A stretch of 64,000 nucleotides of DNA, taken from the NCBI RefSeq assembly GCF_937980635.1, contig NZ_CALJPG010000009.1, positions 62,001 to 126,000 of the forward strand. The letters run 5' to 3'. Position 1 is the first letter of the stretch. Every line of letters begins with the position of its first letter. A program made the position numbers and the translations under genes. Shown here piece by piece: positions 41,841 to 50,416 of this stretch. Under the pieces are notes generated by a model. It did no database searches. It was not told the origin of the DNA and was given only the letters and a program-made list of their open reading frames with translations. This stretch comes from an uncultured Campylobacter sp. (GTDB lineage: Bacteria > Campylobacterota > Campylobacteria > Campylobacterales > Campylobacteraceae).

Positions 41841-42616
41841 CAATCTTTTTTCCTTCCGAATTTTATGGCGTCCGCGTGGCAAACGTCCATACAATCTCCG
41901 CAGTTCGTGCAGTTCATCTCGTCCGGTCTCGTGCCCATTTCGCATTTGCGCAAACAAGCGTTGCAGTTATCGCAGGCACTCGTTTTATAAACGCGAAATA
42001 TTGAAATTTTACGCAGCAGCTCCATTATGCCGCCGCTAGGACAGGCGAAGCGACACCATAAATTTGCGACGATCAAGGACGCGGCGATGAGGGCTACGAC
42101 TACGGCAGTGCGAACCGCCCAGTACCAGTCGGAAAATTTAAAGGACATGATAACGGCGTTGAGATACTCGTCGCTGGTGCGGATAGGGATCATAACGCGG
42201 GGGTTGCCGTAGATAAAATACACGCCCGCGCTAAGCAAAACAGCTAAAACCATGCCTATCTGCGCATATCTTAGCTTCCTGTTATTTTTTAGCTTAAGCT
42301 TAAAAGCGGCAAATTTGCCGAGCATTTGATTTACGAATCCGCCCGGGCAAAGCCAGCCGCAAAACGCGCGCCCGAGGAAAATAACCAGCACGGGGATAAA
42401 TAGCCAAAAGCCGAAAAACACGGTCGCGATCCGCCCCCAGCACGTGACGATCGGACAGGATTGGCAGTTTACGAAAGGCACTATAAAAGGGCATCTAAAA
42501 ATCCCGTAATAAGCCCATTGCCCGATCGCGCCGATAAAAATCAGCTGCACTAAGCGACGAATTTTAGTTAGCCTAGAGACTTTTTTCATCTTTGCCATAT
42601 TTACTATACTAAACAT
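41840..42616 (-). CDS. NapH/NosR-type membrane iron-sulfur protein
   Basis: 258 residues with four to five membrane helices. It has two cytoplasmic CxxxCP motifs (FCGWLCPGG and WCRFACPSGG) and a C-terminal double-cluster ferredoxin domain (CDNCNACLRKCEMG and CTNCGDCMDVCHADAIKF). An extra cysteine set precedes the first motif (CPFIVPFVNCQSCPIVTCW). Such proteins carry electrons between quinols and soluble or periplasmic partners. Here it could supply low-potential electrons to the activase or the reductase. Its start overlaps the binding-protein gene by 8 bases; later in-frame ATGs (residues 7 and 10) are possible starts. Confidence 0.85.
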   Translation of the reverse strand: MFSIVNMAKMKKVSRLTKIRRLVQLIFIGAIGQWAYYGIFRCPFIVPFVNCQSCPIVTCWGRIATVFFGFWLFIPVLVIFLGRAFCGWLCPGGFVNQMLGKFAAFKLKLKNNRKLRYAQIGMVLAVLLSAGVYFIYGNPRVMIPIRTSDEYLNAVIMSFKFSDWYWAVRTAVVVALIAASLIVANLWCRFACPSGGIMELLRKISIFRVYKTSACDNCNACLRKCEMGTRPDEMNCTNCGDCMDVCHADAIKFGRKKD

Positions 42617-43469
42617 CTTTTACACCAAACCTTTCTATGAGTTCAAGCCCACGCGCCGAATGGATGGAGGTAAAGCCGTGTCGCTCGAAAATTTCCTGCC
42701 CCTCCACGGAGCAGACGAAGTCCGAGAAGTCGTCGGCCAGCTTCTCGTCTTTTACGTATTTCATAATATTTAGCGTAAAGGTAAGCGGCCCCGGCGGGAT
42801 GAGTTTCTCGTCGATCGGCATATATTCGATTTTGTCTTTAAATCTATCGTGCGTCGTTAGGCGCTTTTCGATTATGGACGCATCGCCCTTGCCATCTACG
42901 AGATCGCACATCATCTGGATGACGCATGAGCCGTTGGCGACCATATTTTTCATAACAGACTCGGTAAGACCTGAATTTTTTAAAATTCCCTTTACCGGTC
43001 CGCTACCAGGAGGCGATGCCCTTAGCGGCAGCATCACCCTTACGCCTGGCTCTGCCAAATCCTTCAGATCGCGAATGCCCGCGGGATTGCCTTTTGGCAC
43101 TACTAAAACGTAGTTGGTAAAACATAGCGGTCTAAAGCGGAGGCTAAGCCCAGCCTTACGCAGTTTTTGAGACAGCTCCAAAACGCGAGCGCCGAATACC
43201 TCCGTCTTGCTTTGCAAGGCTAGCAACGACTTTCCGAGCGCGCCCGCAAAGGCGCCCGTGTACTGGATATTATGTCCCGTTCTTGACTCATAAATGGCGT
43301 TTAGCTCGTTAAATGCTTCGGACAGTCCTCCGCACGACCAAACCTGCAGCGAATCTGGCTTAAACGGCGTATAGCCAGCGAGCATCGTTTCCGGTCCGGC
43401 GATGGCGGCTGCCGCCAAAGCTCCTTTTAAAAAGCCGCGACGAGATTCGTCTATCTCCTTAAATTTCAT
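42609..43469 (-). CDS. Tat-exported ModA-like substrate-binding protein
   Basis: 286 residues with a Tat signal (SRRGFLKGALAAAAIAG). The mature part has the two-lobe binding fold of the ModA/AfuA type: VWSCGGLSEAFNELNAIYES, FTNYVLVVPKGNPAGIRDLK and the late FSDFVCSVEGQEIFERHGF. No permease or ATPase lies next to it, so it may deliver an oxyanion or metal to another system or sense it. Tat export usually means folding or cofactor loading before export. It lies in the middle of the activase-NifB operon. Confidence 0.75.
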   Translation of the reverse strand: MKFKEIDESRRGFLKGALAAAAIAGPETMLAGYTPFKPDSLQVWSCGGLSEAFNELNAIYESRTGHNIQYTGAFAGALGKSLLALQSKTEVFGARVLELSQKLRKAGLSLRFRPLCFTNYVLVVPKGNPAGIRDLKDLAEPGVRVMLPLRASPPGSGPVKGILKNSGLTESVMKNMVANGSCVIQMMCDLVDGKGDASIIEKRLTTHDRFKDKIEYMPIDEKLIPPGPLTFTLNIMKYVKDEKLADDFSDFVCSVEGQEIFERHGFTSIHSARGLELIERFGVKDV

Positions 43470-43541
43470 GCAATCTCTCCTTTCTTTGGTTTGTTTTTAA
43501 ATTTAGAAAATTCTTCATTTTGAAATTTCAAACAGCATCGA

Positions 43542-44651
43542 TTAAAGTAGCTCTATAAAGGCTTCTAAGCGCGTACGAATTTGCCCGACGTCTTGTTTTG
43601 AATAATCAGTCTCTAGCGACATATAGTTCGCTCCCGCTTCGCGGCTCGCCTCCTTTATTTTATTCGTTTCGATCGCGTAGGTGTGGCAGCCGCTTAGCAC
43701 GACGTCGATGACGCCGTCTGCTTGATATTCGCGGATAAATTCCTTGATAATATCGCTTCTAGCGTTGTTTTGATACATCACCGAGCATGGGATTTTGAGG
43801 TAGCGCTCGGCGATATTTGCTACCAGATCGCCCTTCGTTTGCACTTGGTTTTGATAGCCTTTGGTGCCGGAGCAGTTTTCAAATGCCACTACGTCCGCGC
43901 CAAGATCTTCGATCTGCTTGATAACCTTTTCATACACGCCTCCGCTTGGACAGCCTGTGATAATGATCCGCTTTTTGCGAGTTTTCGGCGGGATCATCTC
44001 CTTTGCGGCGGCTATGTAGGCGCGTATCATTTTAAGCTTCTCCTGCTTGTCGTATATGAAGTCGCTCGCAAATGAAATTTGATGAATTTCGCTGCCCGCT
44101 ACCGGCATAGGATTTAGTTTGCCAAGCTCTAAAAGCTCCAACATAACATCGCGCTCTTCGTTATAAATTTGCACCGCATCTAGCAGCGCTTCATCCGTGA
44201 TTTTCGTATTAAATTTTTGCTCCAAAACTTTGCGAAATTTCCTAAGCTCATCGGTAAAAAGCTCCAAACTCTTGCCGCCAGTCATATTCGGCAGTTGCAG
44301 TACGTGGACGTCCTTATGCTTTGCAAGCAGCTCATACATCTTTTTCTTGCCGTCGCAGGTCGTTTCACCTATGACGAGATCGCTAGCGTTCATATAGGGG
44401 CATTTTTTCGTAACCGCGTAGCCGTAGCTTGCTTTGATTAGCGGGCAAAGATTGCGCGGAAGCTCGGCATGAGCGGCATCTATCGGGCTTTCGTCATAGG
44501 CGCAAAGCCCAACCGGCACGGCGCCCGCGGCGTAAATAAGCTCCTTCGGCGAATAGGTGCAAAACATCCCAACTACGTGTTTGCCTTGCTCTTTTAGATC
44601 GTGCAGAGCCATTGCGTTACGCTTTTTAAGCGCGTCAAAATCCATCTTCAT
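43542..44651 (-). CDS. Double-cubane-cluster anaerobic reductase (YjiM/HgdB family)
   Basis: 369 residues of the 2-hydroxyacyl-CoA dehydratase/BcrC superfamily, nearest to E. coli YjiM. Shared segments are GMFCTYSPKELIYAAGAVPV, LPRNLCPLIKASYGYAVTKK, DLVIGETTCDGKKKMYE, IITGCPSGG, GADVVAFENCSGTKG and the C-terminal SLETDYSKQDVGQIRTRLEA. Nine cysteines (31, 50, 69, 84, 99, 234, 260, 289, 322) can hold iron-sulfur clusters. The studied member of this branch (DCCP of Carboxydothermus) has an [Fe8S9] double cubane and reduces small molecules with ATP-driven electrons. The substrate here is unknown. It overlaps the activase gene by 4 bases. Confidence 0.85.
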   Translation of the reverse strand: MKMDFDALKKRNAMALHDLKEQGKHVVGMFCTYSPKELIYAAGAVPVGLCAYDESPIDAAHAELPRNLCPLIKASYGYAVTKKCPYMNASDLVIGETTCDGKKKMYELLAKHKDVHVLQLPNMTGGKSLELFTDELRKFRKVLEQKFNTKITDEALLDAVQIYNEERDVMLELLELGKLNPMPVAGSEIHQISFASDFIYDKQEKLKMIRAYIAAAKEMIPPKTRKKRIIITGCPSGGVYEKVIKQIEDLGADVVAFENCSGTKGYQNQVQTKGDLVANIAERYLKIPCSVMYQNNARSDIIKEFIREYQADGVIDVVLSGCHTYAIETNKIKEASREAGANYMSLETDYSKQDVGQIRTRLEAFIELL

Positions 44652-45424
44652 CTCGTCTCCTTTGAAATTTCGTTTGCTTTGCGTGCGCCGATAAGCGAAG
44701 CGCCCATCGCGCCGCAGTAGATTGCGTTTTCGTGAGTAAAAATTTCAGCCCCCAGATGCTCGCCTAGAAGCTGTTTAAAGAGCGGCACGTTGCTAAGCCC
44801 GCCGCTTAAAAAGTAAATTTGATTTTCCAGCCGTTTGATGAGTGAGGCGACCTTGTGCGCGGAGGAATCCACGATAGCGTAGGCGATCTCGCTAGTTTCA
44901 GCCCCATTTGCGCTTAGCGAGACGATCTCGCTTTCTGCAAAAACAGTGCACGTTGAGCTAATTTTAATCGCGGGATTTTTTCGAGCGGTTTTGTAAATTT
45001 CGCTTAGCTCAAGCCCTAAGCGACCCGCGCTGATCTCTAAAAATTTGCCCGTGCCCGCCGAGCATTTGTCATTCATGATAAAATCCGCTGGTTTGCCGTT
45101 TTCTATTTTGATCGCTTTGGTGTCTTGCCCGCCCACATCGATGACGGTGCAGTCTTGCTCAAATAAAAAGTGTGCCCCAAGCCCGTGGCATAAAATTTCG
45201 CTCATGCTCAAATTTGCGTACTCTACGCTCACGCGCCCGTAGCCCGTAGCCGTCACGAAGCCCCCTGCGTAGCCTTTTTGCTCTAAGGCTTGCTTGATCT
45301 GGCGCGCGACCTTGACCGCGCTAAAGCCGCTTGGCAGCAAAAATAGCTCGCAAAATTCGCCGCGTTCGTCCATAACGGCGACCTTTGACGAGGTAGAGCC
45401 GATGTCGATACCGATAAAATGCAT
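44648..45424 (-). CDS. ATP-dependent activase (HgdC/YjiL family) of the double-cubane reductase
   Basis: 258 residues, ASKHA fold. Phosphate loops are GIDIGSTSSKVAVMD and DVGGQDTKAIKI. Cluster cysteines are in NDKCSAGTGKFLE and SSTCTVFAESEIVS, one per subunit pair for the bridging [4Fe-4S] cluster. The GGLSNVPLF region follows. Activases of this kind use ATP hydrolysis to push an electron of very low potential into their partner. It is the first gene of the operon and overlaps the reductase gene by 4 bases. A 15-base palindrome lies 26 bases upstream of its start codon. Confidence 0.9.
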   Translation of the reverse strand: MHFIGIDIGSTSSKVAVMDERGEFCELFLLPSGFSAVKVARQIKQALEQKGYAGGFVTATGYGRVSVEYANLSMSEILCHGLGAHFLFEQDCTVIDVGGQDTKAIKIENGKPADFIMNDKCSAGTGKFLEISAGRLGLELSEIYKTARKNPAIKISSTCTVFAESEIVSLSANGAETSEIAYAIVDSSAHKVASLIKRLENQIYFLSGGLSNVPLFKQLLGEHLGAEIFTHENAIYCGAMGASLIGARKANEISKETR

Positions 45425-45450
45425 AAAATTTTAAATCCGTCGAAAAATAT

Positions 45451-45465
45451 TTCTACGCCGTAGAA
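45451..45465. promoter_or_regulatory. 15-base perfect palindrome upstream of the activase operon (operator candidate)
   Basis: TTCTACG-C-CGTAGAA, 26 bases before the activase start codon. The position is right for a repressor or activator site. The half-site CGTAGAA also occurs elsewhere in intergenic DNA here (for example near 60.9 kb), so it could be one of the genome's common words. Confidence 0.35.
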
Positions 45466-45586
45466 CTTTGATTTGAATGTTAGTCTTTTTAAGCTTTTAG
45501 ACTGCTGAAATTTAGCGTAGGCTTGCGACGCGGATAAAATTTAGCTTTGCGCCGCATTTGAATTGGTTTTAAATTTAGATTTAAAT

Positions 45587-46519
45587 TTAGCGCTCGCGGG
45601 CGATTAAAATTCCGCTTAAAATCACCACCGCAATGCCTGCTAGCACGATCGGACCGGGCAGATGATCGCCTAGCATAATGCCGAGTGCCATGCTAAATAG
45701 GATGTCGCTGTAGCTGATCGCGGCGACTATGCCCGCTTTGCGTGAAGCGGCGTAGGCGCGCGTCATGTAAATTTGAAAGTAGATACCGCTGACACCCAGA
45801 AGCGCCACGAGCACCCAGTCAAAAAGGCTTGGCGGGTTGAAGTAAGCAAGCCTCGCCAAATCCGCCCCGCTGAAAAGCCCTAAAATTTTAGCCTCGCTAC
45901 CCTCAAGCACCCAGCCCGTTATCATCATCGTAGCACTCAGAAAGGTAGCGGACGAGACGAAAACCAGCACGATGAGGTTTGTGGCGTAGTGTTTGCGGAG
46001 CTCGCGCACGCTCGTGTATGCAAGCCCTGCGCACATGCCGCCGAAAATTCCCACTGCGTCGGTTACGCTGATGCCGATGTGCGGGCGCACGACGAGTAAA
46101 ATTCCGCCAAAGCCCAGCAGTATCGCAAACCAGCCACGCGAGCTTAGCTTTTCGCCTAAGAAAAACGCCGAAAATAGCGCGGTGAAAATGGGCGCCGTTT
46201 TTTGGAAGGTAAAAGCGGTGCCAAGATCGATGTGGGCGATATTGTAGAAGGTCGCTAAGATACCGCAGCTGCCGATAAAGCCGCGAAACGCGAGTAGCCA
46301 CGGCTTGCCGCCCGGGCCCAGATTTTTTACCCGCCTTAGCGAAAACAGCACGATGCCGATGCCTACGACGTTGCGAAAAAACACGATCTCGGCGCTACTC
46401 ATATGCTCCGCCATGACCTTGGCTAAAGCGCCGTTTAGCGCGAAATAAAAGCTCGCTACTAGCATATAATAAACGCCCAGATGTTTCAACCAAAACGCGG
46501 AGTAAAATTTCTGCTTCAC
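45587..46519 (-). CDS. EamA/DMT-family permease, copy 2
   Basis: 310 residues with ten membrane helices and two EamA repeats. Typical parts are FYFALNGALAKVMAEHMSSA, ...FFRNVVG near the start and GTAFTFQKTAPIFTALFSAF in the first repeat. The last helices carry YAASRKAGIVAAISYSDILF. It is an inner-membrane exporter or importer of small metabolites; the substrate is unknown. It is a close paralogue of the next gene upstream, with a 6-base gap, so the pair arose by tandem duplication. Confidence 0.88.
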   Translation of the reverse strand: MKQKFYSAFWLKHLGVYYMLVASFYFALNGALAKVMAEHMSSAEIVFFRNVVGIGIVLFSLRRVKNLGPGGKPWLLAFRGFIGSCGILATFYNIAHIDLGTAFTFQKTAPIFTALFSAFFLGEKLSSRGWFAILLGFGGILLVVRPHIGISVTDAVGIFGGMCAGLAYTSVRELRKHYATNLIVLVFVSSATFLSATMMITGWVLEGSEAKILGLFSGADLARLAYFNPPSLFDWVLVALLGVSGIYFQIYMTRAYAASRKAGIVAAISYSDILFSMALGIMLGDHLPGPIVLAGIAVVILSGILIARER

Positions 46520-46525
46520 GCCGTC

Positions 46526-47431
46526 CTACTTTCGGTTCGCCACAAGTGTGCCCGCGACGATGATGAGTGCCATGCCCGAAAGCGCCATGAAACCGGGCAG
46601 GGCGTCGCCTAGCAGCAGCCCAAATAGCGTCGAAAAGATGATGTCTGTGTAGCTGATCGTAGCTACTATGCCCGCTTTGCGCGTCGCGGCGTAGGCCTTG
46701 GTGACGTAGGTTTGATAAAATAGCCCCAGCAGCCCCAAAAGCACGGCAAAGAGCCAGCCCTGCGCGTTTGGAATTTTAAATTTGCAAAGCATAAAACTCA
46801 GCGCGGGCGCATCTATAAATTCCGCCGCGATCATAAGCGCTGCGGGCATCAGCGTGCCGGCAAGAAGCGCCGAGAGGATGATCGTATCGGAGCTATAGTA
46901 TTTACGTAGCCCGCGCACGGAGGTAAGCGCCATCGCGGCGAATAATCCGCTTAAAATTCCAAAAATATCGCTCGGCTGCAAGCCAAACTGCGGCTGAATC
47001 ACCAAAACGATCCCCGCAAATCCGAGGCAGACCGAGAACCATCCCATCGCGCCGAATTTTTCGCCGAGGGTAAAATACGCGATGATCGCCGTCCAAATGG
47101 GCGCCGTTTTTTGAAAGGTAAATGCCTCGCCGAGGCTGATGTTAGCGATGTTATAAAAAAACACCATTAGCCCCAAAATCCCGATAATGCCGCGAAACGC
47201 GAGCGTAAAAGGATGACCCCCTTTGTTTGCGAAGCACGCCGCGCGGGGACGAGCCTTGATTTTATAAAGCAGGATCAGAAGTCCGGGCAGATTGCGAAAG
47301 AGCACGACCTCAAGCGATGAAATTTGCGCACCCAAAATCTTGGCGAAAACGCCCGTAAGAGAGTTGTAAAAGCACGCCATCAGCATATAATACACGCTTA
47401 GATGGTGCAGCAAGAAGTTGTTGTATTTCAT
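46526..47431 (-). CDS. EamA/DMT-family permease, copy 1
   Basis: 301 residues with the same ten-helix, two-repeat layout as the following gene. Shared segments are VVLFRNLPGLLILL, LGEAFTFQKTAPIWTAIIAY and YAATRKAGIVATISYTDIIFS. The first gene of a two-gene run; the substrate is unknown. Such pairs sometimes act as heterodimers, but full ten-helix DMT proteins usually work alone. Confidence 0.88.
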   Translation of the reverse strand: MKYNNFLLHHLSVYYMLMACFYNSLTGVFAKILGAQISSLEVVLFRNLPGLLILLYKIKARPRAACFANKGGHPFTLAFRGIIGILGLMVFFYNIANISLGEAFTFQKTAPIWTAIIAYFTLGEKFGAMGWFSVCLGFAGIVLVIQPQFGLQPSDIFGILSGLFAAMALTSVRGLRKYYSSDTIILSALLAGTLMPAALMIAAEFIDAPALSFMLCKFKIPNAQGWLFAVLLGLLGLFYQTYVTKAYAATRKAGIVATISYTDIIFSTLFGLLLGDALPGFMALSGMALIIVAGTLVANRK

Positions 47432-48062
47432 CGCGACCCTTTAAATTTGCGGAATTATACACGCATAATGATTAAATTTTAATATTTCGCCGTTTTTAAT
47501 CTCGCCCTCGCCGCTCCGTTGCTTCTATTTCTCGCTGCGCCATCACTTTTAATCTTGCCGCGCCGCCTACTTTTGCGCGCTTGGGTGTGATCGTCCGGTT
47601 TTGCATGTTTGAGTACGACGGCTAGTTTTTTTGCACATTGACACTTGCATTTGCGTTTCTCACTCACAGGCGCTAGTTCGCGCTTGGATATTGGGCGCTG
47701 CTTTTGCGATTTTTACCGACCCTCTGCTCTGCGCGCCGCCGCTTGCTTGAGCAAAGTAGTAAAATTTGCGCAGCTGCGGGTTTTTATGTTTTCTCGCGGT
47801 TGTGCTCGTTCCGCGCCTCAGTTGCTAGTTTTTCGCGCTCAGACTTCGGTTTTAAAATTTTATAAAATTTACGCATCGCCCCAGCTCCGCATCGTCTGCG
47901 GCGACGGATCGCAAGCCTTGAGGCCTTTTATTTAAGCGGCGTTACGCTAGTGCCGCGATAAAATTTCGCTAAATTTAGGCGCTCCTTTACGCGAGCGAGC
48001 GCGTAGAATTTGGCTTTAATCTATTTTTGGTTATAATCGCGCCAAAAACTACAAGGACGAAC
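47432..48062. other. Gap between the DMT pair and der
   Basis: 631 bases between divergent genes. A 62-codon minus-strand frame (47479-47667, basic, with CKCQC) and a 96-codon plus-strand frame (47645-47935) exist, but neither has an RBS or a recognisable domain. The G+C-rich sequence with many CGC words may be decayed coding DNA. No RNA gene was recognised. Confidence 0.4.
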
Positions 48063-49448
48063 GTGAAAAGTTTGATCATCATCGGGCGCCCCAACGTCGG
48101 CAAGTCGAGCCTTTTTAACCGCTTAGTGGGCGCTCGCATCGCTATTACCAGCGACGTTGCGGGCACGACGCGCGATACCAATAGAGCCGAAGCCGAAATT
48201 TTCGATCGCCGCGTGCGCGTGATCGATTCGGGCGGCTTGGACGACACCTCCGAGCTGTTTGCGCGCGTGCAGACTAAGACGCTAAGCGAGGCAAAGAGCG
48301 CGGATTTGATAATCTTTATGACGGACGGCAAGCTGCTTCCGAGCGATGATGAGCGGCGGATATTTTTCTCACTGCAAAAGCTCGGTAAGCCCATCGCCCT
48401 AGCGGTCAATAAGATCGACGGCAAGCGCGACGAGGAGCGCAGCTGGGAGTTTAACGAATTCGGCGTTAAATTTTTCCCGATCTCCGTCTCGCACAACAGC
48501 GGCATCGACGAGCTGAAAGAGTGGATCTATGGCTTCTTGGACCCTGCGCCCGCGCAGCAGGACGAGGATGAAATTTTTGATGATTTTATAGAGGGCTTTA
48601 ACGACGAGGGCGAGCCGAAAGAGGCGCGCGACGAGGAATTTTATGCTAGTAAAACCATCGGCGTGGGTATCATCGGGCGGGTAAACGTCGGTAAATCAAG
48701 CCTTCTAAACGCGCTTGTGGGCTCGCAGCGCTCGGTCGTGAGCGATTATGCGGGCACGACGATCGATCCGGTGAACGAAAGCACAGAATTTGAGGGACGC
48801 ACGCTAGAGTTTATCGACACAGCGGGCATTCGCCGTCGCGGTAAGATTGAAGGCATCGAGCGTTTCGCGCTAAATCGTACCGAAAAAATTTTACAAAACT
48901 CCGACATCGCGCTTTTGGTGCTTGACGCAAGCGAGCCGCTAAACGAGCTGGACGAGCGCATAGCGGGGCTTGCGGCTAAATTTGAACTCGGGCTCATCAT
49001 AATTTTAAACAAATGGGATCTTTGCGAGCGCGATTACGACGAGTTTTGCCGCGATCTGCGCGATAGGTTTAAATTTCTTTCCTATGCGCCGATCATCAGC
49101 GTCAGCGCGACAGACAGGAAGCGGATCCATAAAATTTACCCGCTCATTTTGGAGGTTTATTCAAATTTCACGCGCAAGCTCGGCACCGCAAGGATCAATG
49201 AAGCGGTAGAAGCCGCGATAAAGGCGCATCCGATACCTCGCGAGCGGGGCAAATCGGTTAAAATTTACTACGCCGCGCAGATCGGCTTTGCGCCGCCGAA
49301 GATCGCTCTTGTAATGAACCGCCCAAGTGCGCTACATTTTAGCTACAAGCGCTATTTGATGAACAGACTGCGCGCGAGCTTTGCTCTTTCGGGTAGTCCG
49401 CTAGTACTGCTACCGCGCAAAAAAGGTGAGGGCGATGAAGAGAGGTAA
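48063..49448 (+). CDS. der: Ribosome-assembly GTPase Der (EngA)
   Basis: 461 residues with two GTPase domains and a C-terminal KH-like domain. It is needed for late 50S assembly. First G1 is GRPNVGKSS (residues 8-16), with DVAGTTRD and DSGGLDD following. The acidic linker near residues 160-190 (QDEDEIFDDFIEGFNDEGE) is normal for the family. Second G1 is GRVNVGKSS near residue 210, with DYAGTTID, DTAGI and NKWD. I start at GTG 48063 after AAGGACG; the open frame extends 12 codons upstream without an RBS. The C-terminus overlaps the shikimate kinase start. Confidence 0.95.
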   Translation: MKSLIIIGRPNVGKSSLFNRLVGARIAITSDVAGTTRDTNRAEAEIFDRRVRVIDSGGLDDTSELFARVQTKTLSEAKSADLIIFMTDGKLLPSDDERRIFFSLQKLGKPIALAVNKIDGKRDEERSWEFNEFGVKFFPISVSHNSGIDELKEWIYGFLDPAPAQQDEDEIFDDFIEGFNDEGEPKEARDEEFYASKTIGVGIIGRVNVGKSSLLNALVGSQRSVVSDYAGTTIDPVNESTEFEGRTLEFIDTAGIRRRGKIEGIERFALNRTEKILQNSDIALLVLDASEPLNELDERIAGLAAKFELGLIIILNKWDLCERDYDEFCRDLRDRFKFLSYAPIISVSATDRKRIHKIYPLILEVYSNFTRKLGTARINEAVEAAIKAHPIPRERGKSVKIYYAAQIGFAPPKIALVMNRPSALHFSYKRYLMNRLRASFALSGSPLVLLPRKKGEGDEER

Positions 49449-50406
49449 CATCGTGCTCATCGGTTTTATGGGGGTCGGTAAGGGCACGGTAGCACGGGCG
49501 CTGGCTGTGCAAAGCGGGATGTTCGCGCTTGATTGCGACGATATGATCGAAAGCTACGCCAATAAAAAGATCGGGCAAATTTTTAAAGAGCAGGGCGAGC
49601 AGAGCTTTAGAAAGATGGAAGCGAGCCTTGCGAAATTTTTAGAAAAGTCCGTCCACTGCGCCGTGATATCTACGGGCGGCGGTTTTTACGCCGTGAAAAA
49701 TTTAAACAAAATCGGCACCGTCGTGTATCTGAAATCAAGCTTTGAGGGGATAATCGAGCGCTTAAAAAACAGCGAGAACGCGGAGAAAAAATTTGCCAAG
49801 CGCCCGCTGTTAGCGGATCTGCAAAAGGCCGCAGCGCTGCACGCCCAAAGAGACGGGGCGTATGAAAAAAAGGCCGACATAGTAATTGATGTCGAAAATA
49901 AAAGCGTAAAAAAGATCGTAAAAGAAATTTGCTCCGCCTGCGATGGGCTAAATTTAAAGGGGAAAAAGATGTCTAAACAAAAGTGCCCGGGCGGCGGCAA
50001 AAATTCCAAGCCGCACGGCAAAGAGGGCAAAGGCGATAAGCTTGAAAAGAAAGAGGCGCTAAAGCAAAAGCTGCGCGAATTGATCGAGGGCTTAGAGCGC
50101 GAGCAAATTCCAAAGCGCGTAATCGCGTGGCATTTCGATCTTTACGAGCCTTACGCGCTTGAGCTGGCGGGATCGAGCAGTTATGACGCGGATGACGACG
50201 ACTGGGCGTGCGAGGACGAGGATGAGTTTTATCCGCAAAGCTCGCGCTTGCAGCTTGAATTTTTAAGCGAGCTTTCGTGGCGGCAGGTTTTAAAAATGCT
50301 CGTGCAGGCTTTGCGCGAGCTACGAGAGCAGATGCCAGATGCAAAAATTTTTAAGTGCAAGCACGTTGCCGCGGGCTTCGTAGACGGTGATTTGATTTTG
50401 ATTTAA
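49435..50406 (+). CDS. aroK: Shikimate kinase with an extra C-terminal domain
   Basis: 323 residues. Residues 1-170 are a normal shikimate kinase: Walker A GFMGVGKGT (10-18), DCDD, RKMEASL and STGGGFY. The family is usually about 165-175 residues long. The remaining ~145 residues have no recognised family. They begin MSKQKCPGGGKNSKPHGKEG, run through a charged helix, an acidic YDADDDDWACEDEDEF stretch and a helical end. An in-frame ATG (residue 179, position 49969) has its own AAAGGGG site, so the C-terminal part may also be made separately or be a former separate gene fused by loss of a stop. I start at ATG 49435 after AAGGTGAG. Confidence 0.88.
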   Translation: MKRGNIVLIGFMGVGKGTVARALAVQSGMFALDCDDMIESYANKKIGQIFKEQGEQSFRKMEASLAKFLEKSVHCAVISTGGGFYAVKNLNKIGTVVYLKSSFEGIIERLKNSENAEKKFAKRPLLADLQKAAALHAQRDGAYEKKADIVIDVENKSVKKIVKEICSACDGLNLKGKKMSKQKCPGGGKNSKPHGKEGKGDKLEKKEALKQKLRELIEGLEREQIPKRVIAWHFDLYEPYALELAGSSSYDADDDDWACEDEDEFYPQSSRLQLEFLSELSWRQVLKMLVQALRELREQMPDAKIFKCKHVAAGFVDGDLILI

Positions 50407-50416
50407 AGGAGCAACG

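Noticed and set aside
47479..47667. 62-codon basic ORF with a CKCQC motif (minus strand)
   Set aside because: No RBS, no hydrophobic or structured part, and the residues reflect CGC-rich DNA; kept only as a note in the gap entry.
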